Assembly: GCA_016764535.1 (NCBI GenBank)
Contig: JAESRR010000170.1
Coordinates: 6,453-12,936 of the forward strand
Length of the DNA: 6,484 nucleotides
Origin: Cohaesibacteraceae bacterium
GTDB taxonomy: Bacteria > Pseudomonadota > Alphaproteobacteria > Rhizobiales > Cohaesibacteraceae
Reading direction: 5' to 3'
Shown: positions 1 to 5,345 of the stretch, in pieces
Layout: every line of letters starts with the position of its first letter
How positions within the stretch are numbered: the stretch's first letter is position 1
Notes under the pieces: generated by a model
Told to the model about the DNA's origin: nothing
The model's database searches: none
What the model saw: only the letters and a program-made list of their open reading frames with translations
Made by a program: the position numbers and the translations under genes

Positions 1-543
1 CTGTATGACAATACAGTGGTGTGTTTCAATTCGGATCACGGTGATTATCTGGGTGATTACAACATGTTATTGAAGGGTGCCTTGCCATTCCGCTCTGTCA
101 CCAGGGTTCCGTTTATCTGGTCTGACCCGGCGAACAGAGATGCAAAAGTTGAAACTGCATTATCATCAACGATCGATATCTCATCCTCTGTATTGGCGCG
201 CGCGGCACTGAAGCCCTATGCCGGTATGCAGGGCCATGATTTGTTTGCTGACGGAATTGCGGATCGTGAAGATCTGTTGATTGAATATAATGACGGCGAA
301 CCAAGGATAGGTTTTGAAAAACCGGCACGGGTTCGGGCTTTGATTAATAAACGTTACCGATTGACGATTTATCGGGATCAGGACTGGGGCGAACTTTATG
401 ATCACCAGACTGATCCCGATGAGAGTTGTAATCTATGGGATGATCCTGATTATGAACGGGTCAGGGCAGAGCTTTCGCTGCGCCTCAACCATCACCTGAT
501 TGCACAAATGGATGATAGTCCGCGCGCCAGACGGCTGGCCTGA
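1..543 (+). CDS. Sulfatase (alkaline phosphatase superfamily), C-terminal part, 5' end outside window
   Basis: The reading frame is open from the first base, so this is the last 180 residues of a longer protein; type I sulfatases usually have about 450-550. These enzymes hydrolyse sulfate esters. The visible part begins at the second half of the active site: NSDHGD (residues 10-15) supplies the Asp and His expected to bind the metal, and the Lys in LLKG (residue 25) matches the family's sulfate-binding lysine. The following SVTRVPFIWSDP stretch and the tail WGELYDHQTDPDESCNLWDDP (near residues 124-144) are typical sulfatase C-terminal signatures. The catalytic Cys/Ser that becomes formylglycine (CxPSR) lies outside the window, so activity, substrate and any signal peptide cannot be judged. 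A GTG at 16 is internal and should not be taken as the start. No clear intrinsic terminator follows. Family assignment is firm; substrate is unknown. Confidence 0.9.
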   Translation: MYDNTVVCFNSDHGDYLGDYNMLLKGALPFRSVTRVPFIWSDPANRDAKVETALSSTIDISSSVLARAALKPYAGMQGHDLFADGIADREDLLIEYNDGEPRIGFEKPARVRALINKRYRLTIYRDQDWGELYDHQTDPDESCNLWDDPDYERVRAELSLRLNHHLIAQMDDSPRARRLA

Positions 544-690
544 CAAAACGAGCATGACCTGGTGTGTTGGTATGCGATTATTACAAAACCGTAACAAACA
601 TCAAGAATTCACATGTATTCAAAAACATGAACAAAGCTTAATTATTATATAGAATAGTATGTCCCCATGTCTGATGGACACAAAACAGAC

Positions 691-696
691 AAGGGG
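691..696 (+). promoter_or_regulatory. Ribosome binding site deciding the YHYH gene start
   Basis: AAGGGG lies 7 nt before the GTG at 704. The in-frame ATGs at 659 and 674 have only AT-rich sequence or no purine tract at the right distance. This supports GTG 704, which also puts a signal peptide exactly at the N terminus. The AT-rich run at about 641-653 could hold the -10 element, but I find no convincing -35. Confidence 0.65.
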
Positions 697-703
697 TCGT
701 ATT

Positions 704-1597
704 GTGAAGCACGCAACAATACTAATTAAATCGACATCAATTGCTGCAATGTCAGTCATGTTCGTAACCGGTATGGCGGTCGAGGGATTTGCACATGGCA
801 AAATCCTGATTGGTGATGGAAAAATTTCCCGATCGGCAAAAACCGGCTATGTGAATTCCTGCCGGTCGCGGTTCAACCCGAATGCACCTGGTGCCAGAGC
901 ATCAGGTAACTGGATCAAGGGTAAATACTGGTATCCCGATCTAAAACCCGAAGTTGATGGAAATGTCGGCTGGAACGGTGGCGGTGCGACAGTATCAGTC
1001 CGTGGCGATACAAGAACAATTTCCTCGCGAAGCGTGCCCGATCATGCAACAGGGGTCTATCCGATTTCCCGTAATGACGACGCTTTTCGATATGATCGCA
1101 ATCCAAATTCCATTCGGGCAAAACGGGTTCAATTAAATCTCCCGGCAAATCCCAAAGCAGCATCGAGAACCAGTTGTGTTCCCATGGGTATGATTGGTAT
1201 TTCCCTCACTGGTGCGGCGATTTTTAATGCACTTGATGCACGCGGCGATGATGCGGTTGCTCATGAAATTCAGGATAAATGCCAAGGCCACCCGCAGCGC
1301 AGCGGCCAGTATCATTATCATGGTCCATCCAAATGCATGACTGAAAAAGGCAAGGGCGCGGATGGTCATTCCGGGCTTGTCGGCTATGCGCTGGACGGTT
1401 TCGGAATCTATGGCCTCAAGGGTGCCGGTGGCAAAAAAATGCATAATGCCAACCTTGATGCCTGCCATGGGCATACGGAATCCATCGTCTGGGATGGCAA
1501 GAAAACCAATTTGTATCATTACCACATGACCGAGGAATATCCCTACACGCTGGGCTGTTTTACCGGGACGCCGGTGCGGGTCAGGCCTTCAAGGTGA
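704..1597 (+). CDS. Secreted YHYH-domain protein, function unknown
   Basis: The 297-residue product from GTG 704 belongs to the YHYH domain family, which is named for its motif and has no established activity. A signal peptide is clear: MKHATILIKS, then a hydrophobic stretch to about residue 26, with likely signal peptidase I cleavage after GFA (residue 30). Two YHYH motifs are present, at 203-206 (YHYHGPSKC) and 271-274 (YHYHMTEEYPYTLGCF). Between them lie GHSGLVGYALDGFGIYG (221-237) and DACHGHTE (252-259), the other family hallmarks. The many His residues plus Cys 193, 211, 254 and 285 could form a metal site or disulfides; that is inference. The protein is probably periplasmic or extracellular. 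An ATG at 659 would add 15 residues before the signal peptide and lacks a ribosome binding site. The final 17 codons overlap the convergent marR gene. The upstream sulfatase is on the same strand 160 bp away, and a joint function is not shown. Confidence 0.85.
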   Translation: MKHATILIKSTSIAAMSVMFVTGMAVEGFAHGKILIGDGKISRSAKTGYVNSCRSRFNPNAPGARASGNWIKGKYWYPDLKPEVDGNVGWNGGGATVSVRGDTRTISSRSVPDHATGVYPISRNDDAFRYDRNPNSIRAKRVQLNLPANPKAASRTSCVPMGMIGISLTGAAIFNALDARGDDAVAHEIQDKCQGHPQRSGQYHYHGPSKCMTEKGKGADGHSGLVGYALDGFGIYGLKGAGGKKMHNANLDACHGHTESIVWDGKKTNLYHYHMTEEYPYTLGCFTGTPVRVRPSR

Positions 1598-2037
1598 TCG
1601 CGGCAACGTTCCAGCATTGAAACAATTTCATTATAGTCGAGCGGGTGCACGGCCTTGCCAAGTATCTGCTCGATGCCTTTGACAATATCATGAGCCTCGC
1701 TCGTAATATCTGTACCCCTTTCGGTCAATGTTGTTTGCTGAATGCGGCCATGATCGGGGTGCTGTGTCCGAATTATGAGCCCTGATTTTTCAAGATTGAC
1801 CAGGATGCCCTGCATCGATTGCGGGGTGATAAATGCCTTGCGAGCAAGTTGGGCATTTGAGGCGCCGGGTGTGAGTTCAAGTGCCGTCAAAGCTGCATAT
1901 TGCGGGACGGTTAGACCAAGTGGACGCAAGCCTTCATCCATTCGTTTGCGCAGGGCATGTTGTGCCTGTTTCAGAACATATCCCAGCTCGAACCCGGGAT
2001 GCGGTGCGTTGTTATCAGTTTTTTGGTCTTTGCCCAT
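1543..2037 (-). CDS. MarR-family transcriptional regulator
   Basis: This 164-residue protein has the usual length and order of MarR regulators: an N-terminal dimerisation helix (about 16-40), GLTVPQYAALTALELTPGAS (41-60), a winged helix-turn-helix with recognition region ARKAFITPQSMQGILVNLEKSGLI (65-88), a wing around TQHPDHGRIQQTTLTERG (91-108) and C-terminal dimerisation helices. Such dimers bind short palindromes and are released by small ligands; the ligand here is unknown. The ATG at 2035-2037 is the only sensible start: an AAGGA lies 12 nt upstream and the next Met is at residue 33. The gene is divergent from the EVE-domain gene, and two matching palindromes lie in the shared 77-bp gap, so it probably represses itself and perhaps that neighbour. 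Its last 17 codons (HLEGLTRTGVPVKQPSV) run antisense into conserved YHYH codons, suggesting that its C-terminal tail is the less constrained of the two. Confidence 0.9.
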   Translation of the reverse strand: MGKDQKTDNNAPHPGFELGYVLKQAQHALRKRMDEGLRPLGLTVPQYAALTALELTPGASNAQLARKAFITPQSMQGILVNLEKSGLIIRTQHPDHGRIQQTTLTERGTDITSEAHDIVKGIEQILGKAVHPLDYNEIVSMLERCRDHLEGLTRTGVPVKQPSV

Positions 2038-2041
2038 TGAA

Positions 2042-2057
2042 TATCAGGATCCTTATA
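2042..2057. promoter_or_regulatory. Probable MarR operator, downstream copy
   Basis: TATCAGGATCCTTATA is a near-perfect 16-bp palindrome, with one mismatched pair, and has the same half-site (TATCAGG) as the perfect palindrome 19 bp away. It covers the expected transcription start and ribosome-binding area of marR. Binding by the adjacent MarR protein is inferred from position and symmetry. Confidence 0.5.
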
Positions 2058-2065
2058 TTATATCA
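2057..2065 (-). promoter_or_regulatory. Extended -10 promoter element of marR
   Basis: On the minus strand the sequence reads TGATATAAT, an exact TATAAT hexamer (2062 to 2057) preceded by the TGn extension (2065 to 2063). No good -35 lies 16-18 bp upstream, which fits an extended -10 promoter. Transcription would start near 2050, leaving a very short leader of about 13 nt that loses most of the AAGGA at 2054-2050. The element sits between, and touches, the two palindromes, so a bound regulator would block it. Confidence 0.45.
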
Positions 2066-2076
2066 GGTACCTGATA
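2061..2076. promoter_or_regulatory. Probable MarR operator, perfect 16-bp palindrome
   Basis: TATCAGGTACCTGATA is its own reverse complement across all 16 bases. It lies in the divergent gap between marR and the EVE-domain gene and overlaps the upstream edge of the marR -10. Size and symmetry are typical of MarR-family operators. With the second copy, the centres are 19 bp apart, just under two helical turns, so two dimers could bind nearly the same face of the DNA. Confidence 0.65.
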
Positions 2077-2114
2077 CTATCGCATGATTGCAAAACGGAA
2101 AAGGTAATATTGAT

Positions 2115-2561
2115 ATGGCTCGATACCGGGTTGGCGTGGTCAGTCGTAACCACGTTAAAATTGGCGAGGCTGGTGGATTTTGCCAGCTATGCCACGGTAA
2201 ATCATGGCAGGTGAAACGAATGCTTCCCGGCGACTGGCTGATCTATTATTCGCCGCGAGAAGGCATTAAAGAGGGCCGAACCCTACAGTCCTTCACGGCG
2301 ATTGGCAGGATTAAACCAGGATCACCGTATCAATTTACAATGGATAATGGCTTTACGCCGACACGCCGGGATGTTGAGTATTATACTGATGCAGTTGAAG
2401 TGCCGATCCAGCCATTGCTGCATGAATTGTCATTCTCGGCAAATAATCCGGCATGGGGGTTGGTGTTAAGACGCGGTGTTTTTGAGATCCCTGAGGCAGA
2501 TTTCCTTCTTATTGCCGGAGCAATGGGGGTTGCTGCTGACGCGAAGCTAATGGCGGTTTGA
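2115..2561 (+). CDS. EVE-domain protein, UPF0310-like
   Basis: The 148-residue product is an almost complete single EVE domain, a PUA-like fold related to YTH and ASCH domains, some members of which recognise modified bases in nucleic acid. Family signatures are ARYRVGVVSRNHV at the N terminus, GGFCQLCHGK (20-29), MLPGDWLIYYSPRE (36-49), the TAIGRI strand (61-66), DVEYYTDAVEVPIQPLL (86-102) and the C-terminal WGLVLRRGVFEIPEADFLLIAGAMG segment. I chose the ATG at 2115 because GGAAAAGG (2097-2104) precedes it by 10 nt and the family motif starts immediately. A TTG at 2088 would add nine residues and has no support. The gene is divergent from marR and shares its operator region, so control by that MarR is plausible. 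Its stop abuts the stop of the convergent EamA gene. The ligand is not determined by the sequence. Confidence 0.87.
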   Translation: MARYRVGVVSRNHVKIGEAGGFCQLCHGKSWQVKRMLPGDWLIYYSPREGIKEGRTLQSFTAIGRIKPGSPYQFTMDNGFTPTRRDVEYYTDAVEVPIQPLLHELSFSANNPAWGLVLRRGVFEIPEADFLLIAGAMGVAADAKLMAV

Positions 2562-3452
2562 TCAATCAGGTTTTCTGGATTGAGATTGCCAAAGCGCGAT
2601 ATACAGCCCGGTGAGGATGAGCACAAATCCGAACCCATCAGTGATTTTTAGCGGAATATCGAGGAAGATTGCACTCAGAACCACTGCTGTGGGTGGACCA
2701 AGCCCGACAAAAGCCATGACATTGGATGCCGGCATGTGGCGCAGGGCATAAAGCCAGCTGAGATATCCGACGCCACTCCCGGCCCCGATAAACAAGACAG
2801 CCTTCCAGCCGATAGTATTATATCCAGGCCAGGAGGAATACAGCCCTTCAAACCCTGCAAGTACACCAAGGAAAATTACAGCTGCTGCCATTGAAAGCAA
2901 ACTAACGGGTAGAAGCGGATTTCTTTGCAAATAGGGGCGGTGAAGCACAGAACAGATCGCTCCGATAATAGCGCTGCCCAATACCGCTGCCATTCCGATC
3001 CACTGATCTGTGCCTGTGTTGGTTAGATCGATAGATGCTCCGACAGATACTGCAACGCCAGCAATCGTCAGGATTATCCCGGCGGATTTGCGTATCGATA
3101 CCTGGTCTGCTCCCATTGCAGCGCCCATCAACAAGGTGATGACCGGGCAAAGGGCAAATATTAAAGTAACCCGTCCCGGATCAATGTGCTGTACCGCATA
3201 ATTAAGCAGGATGATAAGCAGGCCGAACTGGCCAATGCCCAATAATGCAATGGGTATCATGTCGTTATTATTGAGCTTTTTCAGATGCTTAAATGCAAAT
3301 GGCAACACAAACACTATAGCCAGTGTATAGCGAAAAAACGCCAGGGTTATTGGACCCGATTGATCGATAGCAAAATGGGTCACAAAAGTTGCAGCACCAA
3401 CAATGATACCCATCACGATGGCGGCGAGGCAGGCGAGGAGATAAGTATTCAC
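2562..3452 (-). CDS. EamA/DMT-family inner-membrane transporter
   Basis: This 296-residue protein is very hydrophobic, with about ten membrane segments in two EamA repeats (roughly residues 5-137 and 150-290), the normal length and layout of the 10-TMS drug/metabolite exporter group. Recognisable features are the AFFRYTLA stretch (38-45) in the first repeat, the DPGRVTLIFALCPVITLLMG segment (91-110), and YLSWLYALRHMPASNVMAFVGLGPPTAVVLSAIFLDIPL (220-258) in the second. Family members export amino acids, metabolites or drugs; the substrate cannot be read here. The start is a GTG at 3452-3450 whose last two bases form part of the stop of the upstream MarR-GNAT gene (GTGA, 4-bp overlap), indicating translational coupling. 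A weak GGGA lies 9 nt before it. The gene is therefore probably controlled with the regulator and may export the compound that regulator senses or acetylates. Confidence 0.9.
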   Translation of the reverse strand: MNTYLLACLAAIVMGIIVGAATFVTHFAIDQSGPITLAFFRYTLAIVFVLPFAFKHLKKLNNNDMIPIALLGIGQFGLLIILLNYAVQHIDPGRVTLIFALCPVITLLMGAAMGADQVSIRKSAGIILTIAGVAVSVGASIDLTNTGTDQWIGMAAVLGSAIIGAICSVLHRPYLQRNPLLPVSLLSMAAAVIFLGVLAGFEGLYSSWPGYNTIGWKAVLFIGAGSGVGYLSWLYALRHMPASNVMAFVGLGPPTAVVLSAIFLDIPLKITDGFGFVLILTGLYIALWQSQSRKPD

Positions 3453-4375
3453 AAATCGCGTTCCCAGATCTGGCTTACAAGATCGACGCCAAAACTGTGG
3501 TGTTTGTTTTCAGAGTGAAGGGTGAAACCTTCAGCCTCATATAATCGCCGTGCTGCAAGAAGGATATCTATGGTCCAGAGTTTCATGCTTTTAAATCCGG
3601 CGCCTTTTGCAAAGCGCAGGCATTCGGAAAGCAATTGTTTGCCGATGCCAAAGCCCCGGGCGGATTTGTCGACAAATAACATGCGCAACTGCGACTGATT
3701 GTTTCCCGCATCAACTACAAAGGCTGATCCCACAATCCTGCCTTGCTGTTCGGCCACCCAGCAGCGTTCTTTGGAAATGTCGTGGGCATCCAGAAACTTC
3801 CCTGCAAGACCGGCTACCATTCCTTCAAATGTTTCATCCCAGCCATATTCGGAAGTGTAGAGCTTTGCATGGCCGGATATGATTTGTCCGATATCTCCTG
3901 GCCTGTGTTGCCGAATAATGATTGTTGGCGTTTTGGCTTTTTTGCCTGTGAGCAGGCTTTCAATATGTTGCATGGCTTGCACAAGCGAGAGCTGGTCTTC
4001 TTTATTCAGATTCTGCAACACATTTGCCATCTCATCGTGAGAGGCCTGATTTAACCCGGAATAAACCTCAACACCTTTTGTGGTTAGATGAAGTGTCTTT
4101 TCGCGACGGTCTTTTTCGCCGGGGTGTTCTTCAAGCATATCAAGGGACTTGAATTTGCGTAATATGCGGCTGATATGTGCTTTATCCAGTTGCAGGGAAC
4201 GTGACAGGTTGGCTGCTGTAAGGTTATTGTTTTCAGATACTTCGAATAATATCCGGCACTCGGTTAGATTAAACGGGCTGTTGAGCAGATGTTGATTAAG
4301 CGCACCGATATGGCCGGTGTAAAACCGGTTGAATGTCCTGATGTCTTCAGCATGTTGATCGATGGTATTGTGCAT
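3449..4375 (-). CDS. MarR-GNAT fusion: transcriptional regulator with N-acetyltransferase domain
   Basis: The 308-residue protein joins two domains. Residues 1-145 form a MarR winged helix: DIRTFNRFYTGHIGALNQHLL (11-31), FNLTECRILFEV (35-46), recognition region LSRSLQLDKAHISRILRKFKSLDML (57-81) and wing PGEKDRREKTLHLTTKG (85-101). Residues 151-308 form a GNAT acetyltransferase, with WVAEQQGRIVGSAFV (186-200), the acetyl-CoA loop RGFGIG (220-225) and LWTIDILLAARRLYEAEGF (246-264). Fusions of this order are common in alphaproteobacteria. The acetyl acceptor is unknown. I chose ATG 4373-4375 because the domain begins just after it and a weak GGA lies 8 nt upstream. ATG 4382-4384 is possible, while a TTG at 4441 would place 22 unrelated residues across a probable operator. 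It is the first gene of an operon with the EamA exporter. Confidence 0.88.
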   Translation of the reverse strand: MHNTIDQHAEDIRTFNRFYTGHIGALNQHLLNSPFNLTECRILFEVSENNNLTAANLSRSLQLDKAHISRILRKFKSLDMLEEHPGEKDRREKTLHLTTKGVEVYSGLNQASHDEMANVLQNLNKEDQLSLVQAMQHIESLLTGKKAKTPTIIIRQHRPGDIGQIISGHAKLYTSEYGWDETFEGMVAGLAGKFLDAHDISKERCWVAEQQGRIVGSAFVVDAGNNQSQLRMLFVDKSARGFGIGKQLLSECLRFAKGAGFKSMKLWTIDILLAARRLYEAEGFTLHSENKHHSFGVDLVSQIWERDL

Positions 4376-4432
4376 GTATCGCATCCAGTTTGGGAAATTG
4401 GATATGCATGTCAACATCAACGATACAGTTGC

Positions 4433-4454
4433 TTTTGTCAACTAGTTGAGCAAA
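4433..4454. promoter_or_regulatory. Probable operator/promoter region of the MarR-GNAT and EamA operon
   Basis: A perfect 12-bp palindrome, TCAACTAGTTGA (4438-4449), is flanked by a further three matching pairs after two mismatched ones, giving an 18-of-22 symmetric site. It overlaps a TTGACA hexamer on the minus strand (4441 to 4436) that could be a -35, although no good -10 lies 17 bp downstream. A second TTGACA occurs at 4414 to 4409. The site is about 60 bp before the chosen start of the MarR-GNAT gene, a fitting place for autoregulation. It is unrelated in sequence to the marR/EVE palindromes. Confidence 0.5.
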
Positions 4455-4502
4455 AATATGAACCATGTGTTTGAGAGGAATTAAAACTGTCTGTTTTTGT
4501 GA

Positions 4503-5177
4503 CTAGCGGCGAAGGAACCGTGCGAGATTGAGCACCTGGGCAATTGCTGCAGCAACATAGGTGTAGGCAGCGGCTTTGAGAACTGATCGGGCGTCTTTCA
4601 AATCATCATCATTCAAATATTTGCCATGAATAAGGATTGGCAGAGCACGCTCAAAGCTGGCGTCAATTTCGACGGGCAACGTGCTGACCTGTGAGAAGAC
4701 CCGAGCAATGCCCATGATGATTGTCGCTGCAATACCAACAATCATGATACGGGGCGAAAACGCAGCACTGCCCATTATTGAAAGGCCAAATAACAGGGCT
4801 GAACCTACCCGATCGATAACAATGCCTGTGCGCACAACCGACTGTCTGCGCATGAATGGTTTGTAATCATCATGATGTTGAATTGCATGACTGACTTCAT
4901 GAGCTGCAACGGCAACGGCGGTTACTGATTTACCCTCGTAATTTTTTTGGGACAGGCGCACGGTACGGCTTTCTGGATCATAACAATCACCACCATCTGT
5001 GGCGACGACCTTGATTTTTTTCAAGCCATATTCATCAAGCAAATGACGAGCAAGTTCACCGCCCGTCCCGGGTAAATCCGGACGATCTTTTGCGTGGCGA
5101 GCCATGACGCGTTTGACCCACAATGTGGGTCCAAAACCAAGTCCGGCTATGAGCAATAAAAGCAGTACAAATCCCAT
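4503..5177 (-). CDS. Membrane zinc metallopeptidase, YugP-like (Zn_peptidase_2)
   Basis: The 224-residue product matches the putative neutral zinc metallopeptidase family typified by Bacillus YugP and has its normal length. An N-terminal membrane helix (MGFVLLLLLIAGLGFGPTLW, 1-20) is followed by TGGELARHLLDEYGL (38-52), DGGDCYDPESRTVRLS (61-76) and the zinc-binding HEVSH (93-97) in AVAAHEVSHAIQHHDDY. Further membrane segments lie at about 117-131 and 144-161. LPVEIDAS (167-174) is the second conserved family motif, and its Glu 170 is a candidate zinc ligand. The C terminus is another hydrophobic helical region. The biological substrate is not established. The ATG at 5177 is chosen for its strong ribosome binding site; the frame stays open to 5234 but would add 19 residues before the membrane helix. 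It is same-strand with, but 127 bp ahead of, the MarR-GNAT gene, and divergent from pyrF. Confidence 0.88.
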   Translation of the reverse strand: MGFVLLLLLIAGLGFGPTLWVKRVMARHAKDRPDLPGTGGELARHLLDEYGLKKIKVVATDGGDCYDPESRTVRLSQKNYEGKSVTAVAVAAHEVSHAIQHHDDYKPFMRRQSVVRTGIVIDRVGSALLFGLSIMGSAAFSPRIMIVGIAATIIMGIARVFSQVSTLPVEIDASFERALPILIHGKYLNDDDLKDARSVLKAAAYTYVAAAIAQVLNLARFLRR

Positions 5178-5182
5178 GCGGA

Positions 5183-5192
5183 CTCCTTCTCC
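5183..5192 (-). promoter_or_regulatory. Strong ribosome binding site of the zinc peptidase gene
   Basis: On the minus strand GGAGAAGGAG lies 5 nt before the ATG at 5177, which fixes the start in preference to upstream in-frame codons reaching 5234. A TGTTACAAT just upstream (5203 to 5195) looks like an extended -10, but it would start transcription almost within this site, so that promoter is only tentative. Confidence 0.7.
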
Positions 5193-5292
5193 AGATTGTA
5201 ACATAGGAAATACTGCCCCACATGCAATGGTCATCGCTGGGTTTTTACGAAATGAGATACGATTGCGTTAAACTGGCGGCAATGTTCCCTTG

Positions 5293-5317
5293 CATCCCGC
5301 GTCATCCTGGTGCATCC
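5293..5317 (+). repeat. Three CATCC repeats at exact 10-bp spacing in the pyrF leader
   Basis: CATCC occurs at 5293-5297, 5303-5307 and 5313-5317, once per 10 bp, so all three copies face nearly the same side of the helix. The outer copies extend to TGCATCC. The array lies between the pyrF gene and the divergent zinc peptidase gene. It could be a protein-binding array, or alternative left arms for the hairpin whose right arm contains GGATG. Chance is possible given the short unit. Confidence 0.4.
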
Positions 5318-5332
5318 AGTCTTCGCTGGATG
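5313..5332 (+). promoter_or_regulatory. Hairpin immediately before the pyrF ribosome binding site
   Basis: CATCCAG (5313-5319) pairs perfectly with CTGGATG (5326-5332) around a 6-nt loop, TCTTCG. It ends two bases before the pyrF Shine-Dalgarno AAGGG (5335-5339), which lies 6 nt before the ATG. There is no downstream T-run, so it is not an ordinary terminator. It could influence translation or message stability; that role is inferred only. Confidence 0.45.
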
Positions 5333-5345
5333 AGAAGGGTAAATC

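Noticed and set aside
526..539. GCCAG/CTGGC hairpin at the end of the sulfatase gene
   Set aside because: It is a 5-bp stem inside the last codons with no following T-run.
588..606. Pho-box-like CCGTAACAAACATC upstream of the YHYH gene
   Set aside because: Only the first half resembles CTGTAACA; the second repeat is absent.
1133..1525. 130-residue open frame on the minus strand inside the YHYH gene
   Set aside because: It is antisense to a well-supported gene with family motifs, has no recognisable domain, and its composition follows the opposite strand's codons.
1775..2074. 99-residue plus-strand open frame opposite marR
   Set aside because: It is antisense to a clear winged-helix gene and has no recognisable motif.
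4376..4441. Longer MarR-GNAT start at a TTG (4441)
   Set aside because: The extra residues do not resemble the family N terminus, there is no ribosome binding site, and it would place coding sequence over the palindrome and TTGACA.
4483..4497. Possible terminator AAAAC/GTTTT after the zinc peptidase gene
   Set aside because: The stem is only five pairs, four of them A-T, so it is too weak to call an intrinsic terminator.
5244..5272. TTTACG, 17 bp, GTTAAA as a pyrF promoter
   Set aside because: The spacing is right but both hexamers are poor, so it was not listed as a feature.
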